Below, one piece after another: positions 25,078-32,947 of a stretch of DNA of 64,000 nt. Position numbers and translations under genes: made by a program. The notes beneath the pieces are model-generated. The model was given only the letters and a program-made list of their open reading frames with translations, searched no databases and had not been told where the DNA came from. This DNA is from Leptolyngbya boryana PCC 6306 (GTDB lineage: Bacteria > Cyanobacteriota > Cyanobacteriia > Leptolyngbyales > Leptolyngbyaceae): the NCBI RefSeq assembly GCF_000353285.1, contig NZ_KB731324.1, forward strand, positions 1,382,577-1,446,576, given 5' to 3'. The stretch's first letter is position 1; every line of letters begins with the position of its first letter.

Positions 25078-25605
25078 ATGACCACACTTCTCCATCACTG
25101 GACGATCGAGGACTACCACCGCATTGTTGAGTCAGGAGTTCTCGCTCAAGCCAACTGCGAACTGATTCGAGGAACGATCGTTGATATGCCGCCTGAAGGC
25201 CCCGAACATGCCGATTTATGTGAAACCTCTGCCCGTTATCTAGAGCGGCTATTTGGTGAAGGATGGCAGTCTCGGCAGGGAAAACCGATTACTCTAACTG
25301 ATTCAGAGCCACAGCCCGATATTGCGATCGTGCGCGAGCAGTCTTATCGCCAACGCCACCCAATTCCTGAAGACATTCGATTGGTTATAGAGTATGCCTA
25401 CAGCACTCAAACGCAGGATACAAGCGTAAAGCGAGATGTCTACGCTGAAGCCGGGATTTCAGATTATCTCGTGATCGACCTGAAGCGATCAAGGGTGTTT
25501 CACTACTCGAATCCGGTGAATGGGCAATACTCGGAACAGATATTGACAAGTGGCTTGATTCAGGTTGATGCAATCTCGATCGAGGTGTCCCGGCTGCTGA
25601 GCTAA
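25078..25605 (+). CDS. Uma2-family (DUF820) putative nuclease
   Basis: 175 residues. Typical Uma2 order: YHRIVESGVLAQANCELIRG, then PQPDIAIV and VIEYAYSTQTQDTSVKRDVYAEAGI, a PD-(D/E)xK-type core where the usual E-V-S after E is Y-A-Y. These genes are extremely numerous in cyanobacteria, with unknown function. Confidence 0.9.
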   Translation: MTTLLHHWTIEDYHRIVESGVLAQANCELIRGTIVDMPPEGPEHADLCETSARYLERLFGEGWQSRQGKPITLTDSEPQPDIAIVREQSYRQRHPIPEDIRLVIEYAYSTQTQDTSVKRDVYAEAGISDYLVIDLKRSRVFHYSNPVNGQYSEQILTSGLIQVDAISIEVSRLLS

Positions 25606-25635
25606 GACCCGAAATAATGAGGGTACACTGAGCGA

Positions 25636-25663
25636 GGATCGTCCGCGCCGAAGACGGAATGCC
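25636..25663 (+). promoter_or_regulatory. Late leader element, copy 1
   Basis: Reading with the gene: GGATCG-TCCG-CGCC-gaaga-CGGA-ATGCC. TCCG can pair with CGGA. It ends 18 nt before the ATG at 25682 and no Shine-Dalgarno sequence lies between. It is the only copy on the plus strand and it points toward a SAP-domain gene, as four other copies do. In this copy both hairpin arms are changed together (T and A in place of C and G). Confidence 0.85.
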
Positions 25664-25681
25664 AAGACATTATCCCCCCTC

Positions 25682-26419
25682 ATGGCAATCGTTAAAGATC
25701 TTCGCCTCCAAGCCAAAGCCAGAAAAATTAAAGGCTGGAGCCGGATGAATAAAGCTCAGTTGATGTCTGCGCTGGGCGTGACCGAACAGCCCGTAAAGAA
25801 ATCTGCTTCACTTGGAGACGCACGGGCGCGGGCGACCGCGAAAAAGTCAGGATTCGCTAAGTCGTATGCTGCTCAGAAACTGGCTGAGAAGTTAGGGGGA
25901 GAGCATCACAAGGAAGCGATCGTTAAAACAATTTCAATCGCACTCAAGAATGCTGAGAGACTAAAGCGAAGCAAACTCACGCCTGAAGAGAAAAGAGATG
26001 CTGCGGTGAGTGCGATTAAGAGCTATGCACAAAAGCAACGAAACCAAGCAAAAGCTGAAGCAAAGGGCGAAAGTCGCACCGATGTGCTTAGAGCAAAATA
26101 CGGGGATTCAACGAATCAAGCAGTGCTACAACGATATCGCGAGATGTCGCCTGCTCAACGACGCAAGCATGAAGGATTGATCGACAATCTAGAACGCGGA
26201 GCTTCGATCGATCATGACGCACGAACGACAGGTAGTAATTATATTGGCGCGGCAGGGCTAAGAGGCGAAAGACCAAAAAGCTCTGCTCAAAAGTCACTCG
26301 ATCGCTACAGAGCGAAAAAACGCAATCGAGCAATGTCGCCTGAAGAAAAGCGGACTCGGCGGCAGAGTCGGCGCGAGAATCGAAAGGAGGGAAGAGCACT
26401 CGACGGCTTTAGGTTCTAG
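25682..26419 (+). CDS. SAP-domain late protein A
   Basis: 245 residues, very basic. Residues 3-32 are a SAP/Rho-N-like helical domain (LRLQAKARKIKGWSRMNKAQ then LMSALGV). Residues about 45-120 hold the second domain shared by this set (DARARATAKKSG, SYAAQKLAEKLGG, LTPEEKRDAAVSAI). The C-terminus is Arg/Ser-rich and probably disordered. Headed by leader copy 1. Probably a DNA-binding virion or assembly protein. Confidence 0.7.
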   Translation: MAIVKDLRLQAKARKIKGWSRMNKAQLMSALGVTEQPVKKSASLGDARARATAKKSGFAKSYAAQKLAEKLGGEHHKEAIVKTISIALKNAERLKRSKLTPEEKRDAAVSAIKSYAQKQRNQAKAEAKGESRTDVLRAKYGDSTNQAVLQRYREMSPAQRRKHEGLIDNLERGASIDHDARTTGSNYIGAAGLRGERPKSSAQKSLDRYRAKKRNRAMSPEEKRTRRQSRRENRKEGRALDGFRF

Positions 26420-26438
26420 CAGTCTCGCGGGTTGTACG

Positions 26439-26744
26439 CTAAAGAAGATCCCCTTCTTCAAGTCCAGGAACCTCGTAGCTTTCCACAATGTTTTTGCCCT
26501 TGAGGATCGTCACTTCGTAGAACGAGGGTAGATCGTGAAGGGCAGAATCGATATCGATCGCGGTCGTACTGTCAAGGTAGATCGAATGACCAAACGCGCC
26601 CGACGATCGCGAGAGATCCTGTTTTAGGCACTCAATTAGATCGGCATCTCCTTTGAATTGGACGGCTTCGGCTTCATTACCATTCTCAACATCAAGACTC
26701 AGTTCTGCTGTTACACCGATGCTTTCAACTTGCCAAACAATCAT
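26439..26744 (-). CDS. Conserved acidic phage protein
   Basis: 101 residues, strongly acidic. The middle (FKGDADLIECLKQDLSRSSG, FGHSIYLDSTTAIDI) resembles a small protein found next to phage head genes. ATGA-coupled to the metallopeptidase gene before it, so the two products are likely made together. Function unknown. Confidence 0.65.
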   Translation of the reverse strand: MIVWQVESIGVTAELSLDVENGNEAEAVQFKGDADLIECLKQDLSRSSGAFGHSIYLDSTTAIDIDSALHDLPSFYEVTILKGKNIVESYEVPGLEEGDLL

Positions 26745-28201
26745 GATTTTTTCCGTTTACGCATGATTCCTAGAGTGAACATAAAATGCTCTGGATCTTG
26801 CAAATAGAACTCCACCATTTTTTCAGGTGAGGCAAAGCGCTCGACACCCATTGAAACGACTTCGGTTGTCGGCATTGGCTTACCCGTCTTGGGATTCAAG
26901 TAAACCTTTCCAACATAGGGCTTGAGAAAATGATCGGGAACCGCAATCTCGTTATCTTTGTAGCCTGAGTTGCCTGTGAGTTCCGAGAGTTTTTGAAGCT
27001 TGCCCGTTGCGCGACGCTTGATCCAGTCGAGTGCGGCTTTACCGACATTTGGATCTTCTGCCTCTAAATGGTGTGCCATTTCGTGAAACATGATGTCCCG
27101 CGTTGGATTCGCGCCGATGTTCACGGCTTGCCGCTTAATATTGGCATAGGCGCGATCGTCGTCTCTGGTAAATGATTTTAATGTTGATTCACCGCCACCA
27201 CCCGTAATCAAGTGGTACTCCATCGCATCGCGTCGCAACTCTTTAGCTGACTTTCCGTTCGCCGCTGCTGCATCAATTTCGATGCTATTGGCAAATCTTG
27301 TCGCTGCTTTTCTTTGTTCAGGAGAAGACTCAAGCAGGGAGTCTCTGAATTTCGCCATTGATCGGATTAACGCCTGGTCGTATTCTTGTTGTGCTTTTCT
27401 ACGGTCGCGAAGCGCTCTTCCTCGTTCCGCGAGATCCGCTGAAAGCTGCTGTCCCGACTGCCTCAGTTTTGCGGCGTGAGATAGAATTTGCTCTAATTGC
27501 TGATGTGTTTGAACGATTTTATCGACATTCTTGCGGCGCAGTTGAAGCGCTCGATCTAGTTCGGGTGGGAAAATTGACTTGGCATCTTCGATGTAGTCTT
27601 GAGATGTTTTCGGTTTCGATTCAGCCTGCTTCACTTTATCAATCTGAGCAGGTGCTATCTTCACCCGTCGCTGTTGTTCAGGGGTGGGTGAGGCTTCTTG
27701 TTGCTTTAGCTTTTCTAGTTGATCGAGGATCGCATTGATCCGCTGGTGCTGCTCTGAAGTCAAAGCAGGTTGAGTGCGTTTCGCTTTGGCTTCAGGCGCA
27801 AGCTTGTCTCCGCCAATCTGTTTCGCGGATTGCTTCACCGCCTCGATCGCCGCTTGGCGCAATGCTTTTTCGGTTGGCTTGATGCCCTGCTGTTTTAGCT
27901 CCTTGCGTTTTTGATTTAAAGCAGCTTGAATGTCGGACTTAAGCTGTTTGTGAATTTCTTTGGCATCACCACCAAACCGTTTCGCGAGTCTATCTGCAAT
28001 CAAGCTCGAAGTTTTAGCGGTTTGGAATTTGACAGCAGGCTTCGGTTTAAATCCTTGCGCGGTCTGCGTTGACGAAATCCCTAAGAATTGCTCAATCTGT
28101 GCCCTGGATTTACCGTAAGGGTTAAATTTCTTGCCCTTCGGTAATTGAGCGTTTTTCTCTTTAACTTTGACGCGAAGCTCTGATAGGGTTAGTCCAGCCA
28201 C
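26741..28201 (-). CDS. SAP-domain late protein B with metallopeptidase-like C-terminus
   Basis: 486 residues, GTG start. N-terminal SAP-like domain (LSELRVKVKEKNAQL...SRAQIEQFLGI), then the helical domain shared by the set (LIADRLAKRFGGDAKEIHKQ), a long coiled coil (about 100-300), and a zincin-like domain with HEMAHH (H373, E374, H377) and, downstream, KPYVGKVYLN and TTEVVSMGVERF (E447 could be the third ligand). The same C-terminal domain occurs in phage minor head proteins. Probably packaged with the head. Headed by leader copy 2. Confidence 0.75.
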   Translation of the reverse strand: MAGLTLSELRVKVKEKNAQLPKGKKFNPYGKSRAQIEQFLGISSTQTAQGFKPKPAVKFQTAKTSSLIADRLAKRFGGDAKEIHKQLKSDIQAALNQKRKELKQQGIKPTEKALRQAAIEAVKQSAKQIGGDKLAPEAKAKRTQPALTSEQHQRINAILDQLEKLKQQEASPTPEQQRRVKIAPAQIDKVKQAESKPKTSQDYIEDAKSIFPPELDRALQLRRKNVDKIVQTHQQLEQILSHAAKLRQSGQQLSADLAERGRALRDRRKAQQEYDQALIRSMAKFRDSLLESSPEQRKAATRFANSIEIDAAAANGKSAKELRRDAMEYHLITGGGGESTLKSFTRDDDRAYANIKRQAVNIGANPTRDIMFHEMAHHLEAEDPNVGKAALDWIKRRATGKLQKLSELTGNSGYKDNEIAVPDHFLKPYVGKVYLNPKTGKPMPTTEVVSMGVERFASPEKMVEFYLQDPEHFMFTLGIMRKRKKS

Positions 28202-28220
28202 AAGACACGAGCAGTACTGA

Positions 28221-28250
28221 TCGCATTCCGTCTTCAGGCGCGGACGTTCC
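28221..28250 (-). promoter_or_regulatory. Late leader element, copy 2
   Basis: Gene sense: GGAACG-TCCG-CGCC-tgaaga-CGGA-ATGCG, ending 20 nt before the GTG at 28201. The TCCG/CGGA pair is again jointly changed relative to most copies. No Shine-Dalgarno sequence follows. Confidence 0.85.
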
Positions 28251-28277
28251 TAAGAGCTAGATTACCCTCACCATTCA

Positions 28278-28466
28278 CTAAATCTCGGCTTCAGCCTGCT
28301 CTTTCTGTGCTGCATCCGCGATCGCATTTCTCAGCCAGTCTGACTTATTCGGAAGCGATCGCACATAGGCATCTAGATCTTTTGGCAGAACGACCGAAAT
28401 CGGCTTGTCCGCTAAAGGCTCGTCTCGTGTGGATTGAAAGCGCGTCAAATAATCGGATCGAGTCAT
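28278..28466 (-). CDS. Ribbon-helix-helix-like small protein
   Basis: 62 residues, ATGA-coupled to the HicB-like gene. DKPISVVLPKDLDAYVRSLP then SDWLRNAIADAA fits a ribbon-helix-helix DNA-binding unit of the kind used by antitoxins. No toxin is seen beside it. Confidence 0.6.
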   Translation of the reverse strand: MTRSDYLTRFQSTRDEPLADKPISVVLPKDLDAYVRSLPNKSDWLRNAIADAAQKEQAEAEI

Positions 28467-28666
28467 GATTCTGCCACAAACGCGATCGTGTCTGGAGTCG
28501 CTTCACCGTGTTCGATCTGATCGGCAATGACCCGTAATGCTAGGGCTTTCGCTTTCAAAGTCGCATCGTTACTACTCGTACCATAAGCGAGAACGCCGGG
28601 AAGCTCGGTTACTTCCGCAATCCATCGCTCATCTGTTTCTTGGTCAAGCTCGATCTTAAAATTCAT
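28463..28666 (-). CDS. HicB-like antitoxin-type protein
   Basis: 67 residues starting at MNFKIEL behind GGAG. WIAEVTELPGVLAYGTS and the following helix (KAKALALRVIADQIEHGE) match the HicB/DUF1902 partial RNase-H fold. A HicA toxin gene is missing, so this may be an orphan regulator. Confidence 0.75.
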   Translation of the reverse strand: MNFKIELDQETDERWIAEVTELPGVLAYGTSSNDATLKAKALALRVIADQIEHGEATPDTIAFVAES

Positions 28667-28814
28667 AAACCTCTCGCTCCTCCTAACACGAGGATAACAG
28701 CAGATCATTAATCATCGAATTTGACTCCAAAATCGATACCCAAAGCCTTCTCGATTTTTCTCAAACTGACAGTTAATTTGGGCAACCTGAAGATAGTTTT
28801 TCCAGGTCTAAAAC

Positions 28815-29243
28815 ATGAAAAGAATTGCGGCTACGCTTCTCACGCTCTCGTCTTTGCTTTGTGTTGCCCCTGCCAAAGCAGTTGGCTGCGAGAACTCCCT
28901 GTCGTTCGTAATCTTATCGTCGGGTGAATGTCAAGTTTTGTCAGGCGATAAGCCCGTGAAACCTGTAAAGTCAATTCCGTTCTCATTCACTCGTGTCCGA
29001 CTTAAGGGGGCTGATAACCCTAACCTCTTGATAGTTGCGGGTCAAATCACCAATCAAGGCGATAAGGTCTATCGGAACGTACTAATCACTGTTCAGATTG
29101 GCGCAAATCGTCTCGAAGAAGTCTTGATTCCAGGCCTGATCAGCCCAGGGCAGACTCGGAAATTTGAATCTTTCATCGAGCGGGATCGAACCTCGGTTCG
29201 GAATCCTGTCTATGTTCAAGAGGTAAAGTATTCGGAGCGCTAA
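28815..29243 (+). CDS. Secreted FxLYD-like protein
   Basis: 142 residues with a clear Sec signal peptide (basic start, hydrophobic core, cleavage near AKA-VG at 22). The mature part has a beta-sandwich plan (LLIVAGQITNQGDKVYRNV, then PGQTRKFE) typical of FxLYD-like domains. One disulfide is possible (two Cys). Probably a morphogenic or chromosomal-type accessory gene; role unknown. Confidence 0.7.
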   Translation: MKRIAATLLTLSSLLCVAPAKAVGCENSLSFVILSSGECQVLSGDKPVKPVKSIPFSFTRVRLKGADNPNLLIVAGQITNQGDKVYRNVLITVQIGANRLEEVLIPGLISPGQTRKFESFIERDRTSVRNPVYVQEVKYSER

Positions 29244-29382
29244 CCAGTGAGTGATACGACTGTTGTCCAAAAAAACTGGGAACACTGCGGGCTAGTCGCG
29301 ATGCCGCTAGTTCAGATTGGAGTTCTCGTTTAGGGAGCTATTCGGAACGAGTATTAGGGCGACTTTTCCAGGAGAACCTATG

Positions 29383-29413
29383 AGCGATCGTGCGAAAGTG
29401 CGATCGCTTTTTT
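29383..29413 (+). terminator. HIP1-containing terminator
   Basis: AGCGATCG and CGATCGCT form an 8-bp stem with a 10-nt loop, then six T. It lies 140 bp past the secreted gene on the plus strand. Confidence 0.75.
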
Positions 29414-29615
29414 ACTGGTCAGATTGCTCCTGCCTTTTATATTCCGCCAAGCGCTCTTTAACACCCAAATCTTCTAAGCGATGCCGCAGTAGCCTGTTTA
29501 CTGCCTTATTCGAGCTTTCATCAGCAATTTCTTGGGCATAGAAATCTAACATTTCCGCTACATCAGGATCGAACCGAATTGTTCGATTAACAGTCTCTTT
29601 CTTCTTACGGGGCAT
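29412..29615 (-). CDS. Ribbon-helix-helix repressor
   Basis: 67 residues starting at MPRKKKE. NRTIRFDPDVAEMLDFYAQE and SNKAVNRLLRHRLEDLG are the strand and two helices of a CopG/ParG-type protein. Upstream lie three copies of ACCA-NNN-TGGT, the likely operators; it may control the divergent gene at 29923. Confidence 0.75.
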   Translation of the reverse strand: MPRKKKETVNRTIRFDPDVAEMLDFYAQEIADESSNKAVNRLLRHRLEDLGVKERLAEYKRQEQSDQ

Positions 29616-29661
29616 ATCGGAGCAGATCATCGCTTTGCCTCTTAATTTTGCATGAAATAGT

Positions 29662-29852
29662 ACCAACCTGGTATCAATCCTATTCGCTAACCTACTTAAA
29701 TACAACCATAATGGTATCAGTTTGGTTTATATATCGGTTTGCGATCATTTTGACTTTAACTTGCGAATTAAAAGGCTTTTAGCTTCAAAATCCGAATATG
29801 ACAGATAGTTTTTATTGATATCTAAATGGTTGCAAAATGATACCACTATGGT
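29662..29852. promoter_or_regulatory. Three ACCA-NNN-TGGT operator sites between divergent genes
   Basis: ACCAACCTGGT (29662-29672), ACCATAATGGT (29705-29715) and ACCACTATGGT (29842-29852) share an inverted repeat with a 3-bp centre. They lie in the 307-bp AT-rich gap between the ribbon-helix-helix gene and the gene at 29923. Nothing else is seen in that gap. Confidence 0.6.
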
Positions 29853-29922
29853 TATATTAGATTCATCAGGCGGAACACCACACCGAATTAAAACCCGCCA
29901 CAAGAATTTTGGAGTCTTAATT

Positions 29923-30441
29923 ATGTTGAATCTCGAAACCATCACCACCGCAACGATCGCTCAACTCCGTGACTTCTGCAAATCGAACAACGTTGCCGTA
30001 TTAGGTGATCTGCGCCTCAAAGCAACCTGGTTCGATGCTGCCTATCAACTCCTCAAGGCTCAAGCCGTTGCAGCCGCTCAAGCTGTAACTTCCCCAGAAG
30101 CACGCGCACTCTACAAATCTGCGTTTCGTTTCGTTTGCAAAACCATTGTCGTTCTTTGCCTCGCTGCGATCGTGCTTGGAATACTCACACGCGAACTGTG
30201 CGAGATGTTCTGGGGGTGGCTGAACGTACAGCTTGAACCGTCCCCCAGAACAGTCGCGATCAAAATCTTTGGGCGAATTGTCACGCGCTCAGTTTTTGCG
30301 GCTGCACGATGCAAGTCGAAAGCTCAAATTTTGCTCGATCGGGCAATGCTGCAAGTTCAATCCGCTCGCTCTGCGGTGATTTGGAATGCCTTGCAGGTTA
30401 AATATCGTGCGCTGAATGCTCGCGCTGCATTACTGCACTAA
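29923..30441 (+). CDS. SAP-like membrane protein
   Basis: 172 residues. The N-terminal 45 residues resemble a SAP/Rho-N helical domain (IAQLRDFCKSNNVAVLGDLR, then WFDAAYQLL). A membrane span follows near 70-90 (FVCKTIVVLCLAAIVLGIL). The C-terminus is basic and helical. It lacks the late leader. A GTTCTGGGGG and its complement CCCCCAGAAC (30207 and 30243) form a 10-bp inverted repeat in the gene. Confidence 0.6.
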   Translation: MLNLETITTATIAQLRDFCKSNNVAVLGDLRLKATWFDAAYQLLKAQAVAAAQAVTSPEARALYKSAFRFVCKTIVVLCLAAIVLGILTRELCEMFWGWLNVQLEPSPRTVAIKIFGRIVTRSVFAAARCKSKAQILLDRAMLQVQSARSAVIWNALQVKYRALNARAALLH

Positions 30442-30490
30442 GTTTCCCGTCCGATGGCATGACGACGCTAAAAGCCTTGCCAAATCAAAA

Positions 30491-30530
30491 CCCGCCTTGC
30501 TTTCAACTTCCAGGTCTGGAGCAAGACGGG
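30491..30530 (+). promoter_or_regulatory. Leader hairpin before the 30561 gene
   Basis: CCCGCCTTGCT pairs with AGCAAGACGGG, with one mismatch and an 18-nt loop, 30 bp before the gene. No T run follows, so it is a leader structure rather than a terminator. Role unknown. Confidence 0.45.
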
Positions 30531-30560
30531 AGCCAACCCTACTAAAGGTTTGAAACTATA

Positions 30561-31016
30561 ATGACACAACTTCTAAATCCTGCCGACTATTCCGAGATCA
30601 AGCACCTCGAAGTCGATCTCCGTTTCAGCACTGAAGAGCTTGAGAATATTCTCTACGGCTCCAACTGTCCCCAGAAGAATCGCACCTTTCCCCGCAATCC
30701 TTCACCCGATGAACTTCGCAACAAGGGTTATCAAGACGGATTTCGCGGTGTCAATTCTCAGTCGTTCTGTGACAACCCGTTTTACGACGAAGGCTGGAAA
30801 CTTGGCTACGCCGATCGCAAGAAAAAGCAAATCCTCGATCGAGGTTTGGTCGTCATTCTGCAATTGACTGACATCGATAATGCGATCGCTCAACAAGACG
30901 ACTGGGCAACCCGCGCTCAAGACGGAGAAGTGGTCGAACTCACCTTCATGACCGACTTCAGAGAATATTGGCTCTGTGCAAGTCAGTCGTTCGTCGATCG
31001 CGTTCTTCAGTTCTAA
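30561..31016 (+). CDS. Hypothetical protein
   Basis: 151 residues. The middle carries GYQDGFRGVNSQSF and GWKLGYADRKKK, two G-x-x-D/L-G-F/Y repeats. The C-terminus is beta-rich with FREYWLC. No family recognised. Confidence 0.6.
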   Translation: MTQLLNPADYSEIKHLEVDLRFSTEELENILYGSNCPQKNRTFPRNPSPDELRNKGYQDGFRGVNSQSFCDNPFYDEGWKLGYADRKKKQILDRGLVVILQLTDIDNAIAQQDDWATRAQDGEVVELTFMTDFREYWLCASQSFVDRVLQF

Positions 31017-31051
31017 ATCCGCAACCGTTGCGGAAATTCATCGCTGCGTAC

Positions 31052-31076
31052 AGGCAGATCCCGAATCTGCCTTTCC
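31052..31076 (+). terminator. Terminator after the 30561 gene
   Basis: AGGCAGAT-cccga-ATCTGCCT followed by TTCCTTCT. A second perfect hairpin (TCCGCAAC-C-GTTGCGGA) lies 30 bp before it. Confidence 0.65.
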
Positions 31077-31100
31077 TTCTCTACACTCAGGACTTGTCAC

Positions 31101-31409
31101 ATGAAATCTCAAGTTTTATCGATCGCTGCTTCTGTTGCTTTAATGCTCGCTGCTTCCGTTCCTTCTGCGATCGCTTCAACTCGGCTAGTCGAACGCACTA
31201 CCGTCGTTGCCGCAAGCAATCAGGTTGAGGCTGAGAAAAAATGTCTTGCATTCGCTGCAAAACACAGGAACCTAACGTTTCGCGAGGTTTTCCAATTAAC
31301 CGTTCGTAATAGCTGGGAATGCAGCTATCTGTACCGGGTGGAACTCGTCTACCCGAAGCGCAAAAGTGCCCCAAAGCAGTCGCTCTGGGAAGTCGCCAAT
31401 TCTCGCTAA
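31101..31409 (+). CDS. Small secreted protein
   Basis: 102 residues with a Sec signal peptide (SIAASVALMLAASVPSAIA, cleavage near residue 25). The mature part has two Cys. Its C-terminal plan (C..A...R.....V......W.C.Y) recalls the end of the secreted protein at 57228. Role unknown. Confidence 0.65.
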   Translation: MKSQVLSIAASVALMLAASVPSAIASTRLVERTTVVAASNQVEAEKKCLAFAAKHRNLTFREVFQLTVRNSWECSYLYRVELVYPKRKSAPKQSLWEVANSR

Positions 31410-31462
31410 TTTCCATCGCCAGTTGTGTTGTTCCTGCTCCGCATCTACTCAGGAAGCTAGCC

Positions 31463-31555
31463 ATGTCATTTGAACCTCAAATCGAAGAACTCGCAGAAGC
31501 CGCTCTCGAAGCCGCTGGACTAACAAAATCAGATGTTGAAGAAGAAGACGAATAA
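31463..31555 (+). CDS. Tiny acidic protein (30 aa)
   Basis: 30 codons behind AGGAAG. Mostly Glu/Ala, forming one predicted helix (EELAEAALEAAGL) with a DVEEEDE tail. Fits between two genes with good ribosome-binding site spacing. Function unknown; a DNA mimic is possible from the charge. Confidence 0.5.
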   Translation: MSFEPQIEELAEAALEAAGLTKSDVEEEDE

Positions 31556-31608
31556 CGGTCGGTCGTGTCGTTCCCCGCAAATCATCTACTTTTCAAAGGA
31601 AACAAACC

Positions 31609-32109
31609 ATGACCACGATCGCTGAACTTCAAGAACAAGTCGCTACACTCAAACAGACCTTAGAAAAGTATCGCGTCTGCCCTGTATACAATGTTTTGAC
31701 TCGCCCCGCGCTCGAAGAAGCGTGGTCAGAGCAGAAAAAGATCCCTGGACTCGCGATAGGATTTCTCGACATCGATGATCTCAAGCGTATGAACGATGAG
31801 CTAGGTCAACACGAGTCGAGCCGTAGAATCGCAGAAGCCTTCGCAATGGCAAGAGAGAGCGAGGTTATTGGCAGGTTCTATAGCGGTGATGAAGTCGCGA
31901 TTTTGGCTCCTGCCAGCGAAATCCTCAAGCCATGCGAACGAATCTTGAACGCACTGAAAGAGCGCGGATTGTCCGCCACGATCGTGATCGTCCCCTACAA
32001 AGGGGAAGAGTCGCTGTCTGAAGCAACCAAGGAAGCGAATGACCTGAATCAAGCCTGCAAGCGAGTGCTTAAGGGCAAAATCTACAATTTCTTATCTCAG
32101 ATTGTCTAG
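31609..32109 (+). CDS. GGDEF-like nucleotide cyclase domain protein
   Basis: 166 residues: an N-terminal coiled coil (about 3-22) and a GGDEF-type domain. GFLDIDDLKRMNDELG holds the first metal-binding Asp (D54), and FYSGDEVAIL (90-99) replaces the first Gly of GGDEF by Ser while keeping D94 and E95. The I-site (RxxD) is not evident. It could make a cyclic dinucleotide or be a degenerate sensor. Start ATG is behind AAAGGAA. Confidence 0.75.
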   Translation: MTTIAELQEQVATLKQTLEKYRVCPVYNVLTRPALEEAWSEQKKIPGLAIGFLDIDDLKRMNDELGQHESSRRIAEAFAMARESEVIGRFYSGDEVAILAPASEILKPCERILNALKERGLSATIVIVPYKGEESLSEATKEANDLNQACKRVLKGKIYNFLSQIV

Positions 32110-32120
32110 CTCGATTAGCG

Positions 32121-32149
32121 CGATCGATGATCTTCGGATTCGTCGATCG
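32121..32149 (+). repeat. UUCG-tetraloop hairpin repeat, copy 1
   Basis: CGATCGATGATC-TTCG-GATTCGTCGATCG folds as 7 bp, a small internal loop, 4 bp and a UUCG tetraloop. It starts 11 bp after the GGDEF gene stop. Same structure at 32370 and 32793. Confidence 0.8.
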
Positions 32150-32177
32150 CTCCCACCTCAACGAACAAGCGATAGCA

Positions 32178-32378
32178 ATGGCAAATAAACCCCAGTACAA
32201 CAAAGAGCTACAAAACATTGTGGCGATCGCTCTGCTCAATGCGGACGGATACATCTACGAAGGATGCGATTTGCATCAATCGGAATCACCCAGATCTAAG
32301 GACTACCTTCGAAAAGCAAAAGCAGTCATCGAGCGTATGTCAAAAGCTGGCTACAAGATTCGCGAACCTGATCGATGA
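32178..32378 (+). CDS. Small hypothetical protein
   Basis: 66 residues from ATG at 32178 (MANKPQYNKEL). A longer start would begin inside the hairpin repeat and is rejected. The protein is helical and basic. Its last codons and stop form part of the second hairpin repeat. Confidence 0.5.
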   Translation: MANKPQYNKELQNIVAIALLNADGYIYEGCDLHQSESPRSKDYLRKAKAVIERMSKAGYKIREPDR

Positions 32379-32397
32379 TCTTCGGATTCGTCGATCG
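32370..32397 (+). repeat. UUCG-tetraloop hairpin repeat, copy 2
   Basis: Same sequence as copy 1 from GATCGATGATC through TCGATCG. The stop codon of the gene before it (TGA at 32376-32378) lies within the 5' arm. Confidence 0.8.
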
Positions 32398-32432
32398 CTT
32401 CTCCATTCACCGAATTAATTTCACTCAAGACA

Positions 32433-32780
32433 ATGCACAATCCTTATAGCGATCTAAGCAGCGACCCAGTCGAGCGAGCAAAAAGCCTGTTCGTGCATTA
32501 TTTCCAGATATCGAACAACGGGCAACTTAACTCCGACAATGTAGCTGAAATTGCAAGTGCAGTTGACGCGGTTATTGATGCAGTGATTGAACAGTTGCCC
32601 GACAGTCGCATCAAGCGATTAGAGGCACAATTGGCTAGCCTTTCTCGCTCACACAAAGAAGCGCTAGGCAAGCTAGAGAAAGCAAACCTGGCACTGATCG
32701 GCAGTCTAAGTGAGCTGCCACCAGAAAGCGTTGAAGTCATTGATCAGCTCACTGAGGAAATCAGTGATTTTCTGTCTTAG
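32433..32780 (+). CDS. Hypothetical helical protein
   Basis: 115 residues, helical with a coiled-coil segment at about 65-95 (RIKRLEAQLASLSRSHKEAL). Acidic. Flanked by hairpin repeats on both sides. Role unknown. Confidence 0.55.
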   Translation: MHNPYSDLSSDPVERAKSLFVHYFQISNNGQLNSDNVAEIASAVDAVIDAVIEQLPDSRIKRLEAQLASLSRSHKEALGKLEKANLALIGSLSELPPESVEVIDQLTEEISDFLS

Positions 32781-32792
32781 CAACACAATCGT

Positions 32793-32821
32793 CGATCGAT
32801 GATCTTCGGGTCCGTCGATCG
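32793..32821 (+). repeat. UUCG-tetraloop hairpin repeat, copy 3
   Basis: The apical stem here is GATC-TTCG-GGTC instead of GATC-TTCG-GATT. The two changes keep all pairs (GU becomes GC, UA becomes UG), which supports RNA structure. Further hairpins follow in the 125 bp before the next gene (CTCGTTA/TAACGAG at 32840-32870). Confidence 0.8.
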
Positions 32822-32947
32822 CCCTTTTCACTTATCACCTCGTTAGTCAAATTACGACTAAATAACGAGCCTCTTTACTGGCAAAGGATTCAGCCGTTTT
32901 TAACTCTTCCAATCACCCCTCAGGCAAATAACAGTTAAATAGCTGTC

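Noticed and set aside
28278-28666. Complete HicAB toxin-antitoxin system
   Set aside because: Only a HicB-like and a ribbon-helix-helix protein are present; no HicA-type double-stranded RNA-binding toxin is next to them.
32127-32177. Longer start for the 32178 gene
   Set aside because: The extra residues are encoded by the repeated hairpin sequence, which also occurs where no gene starts.
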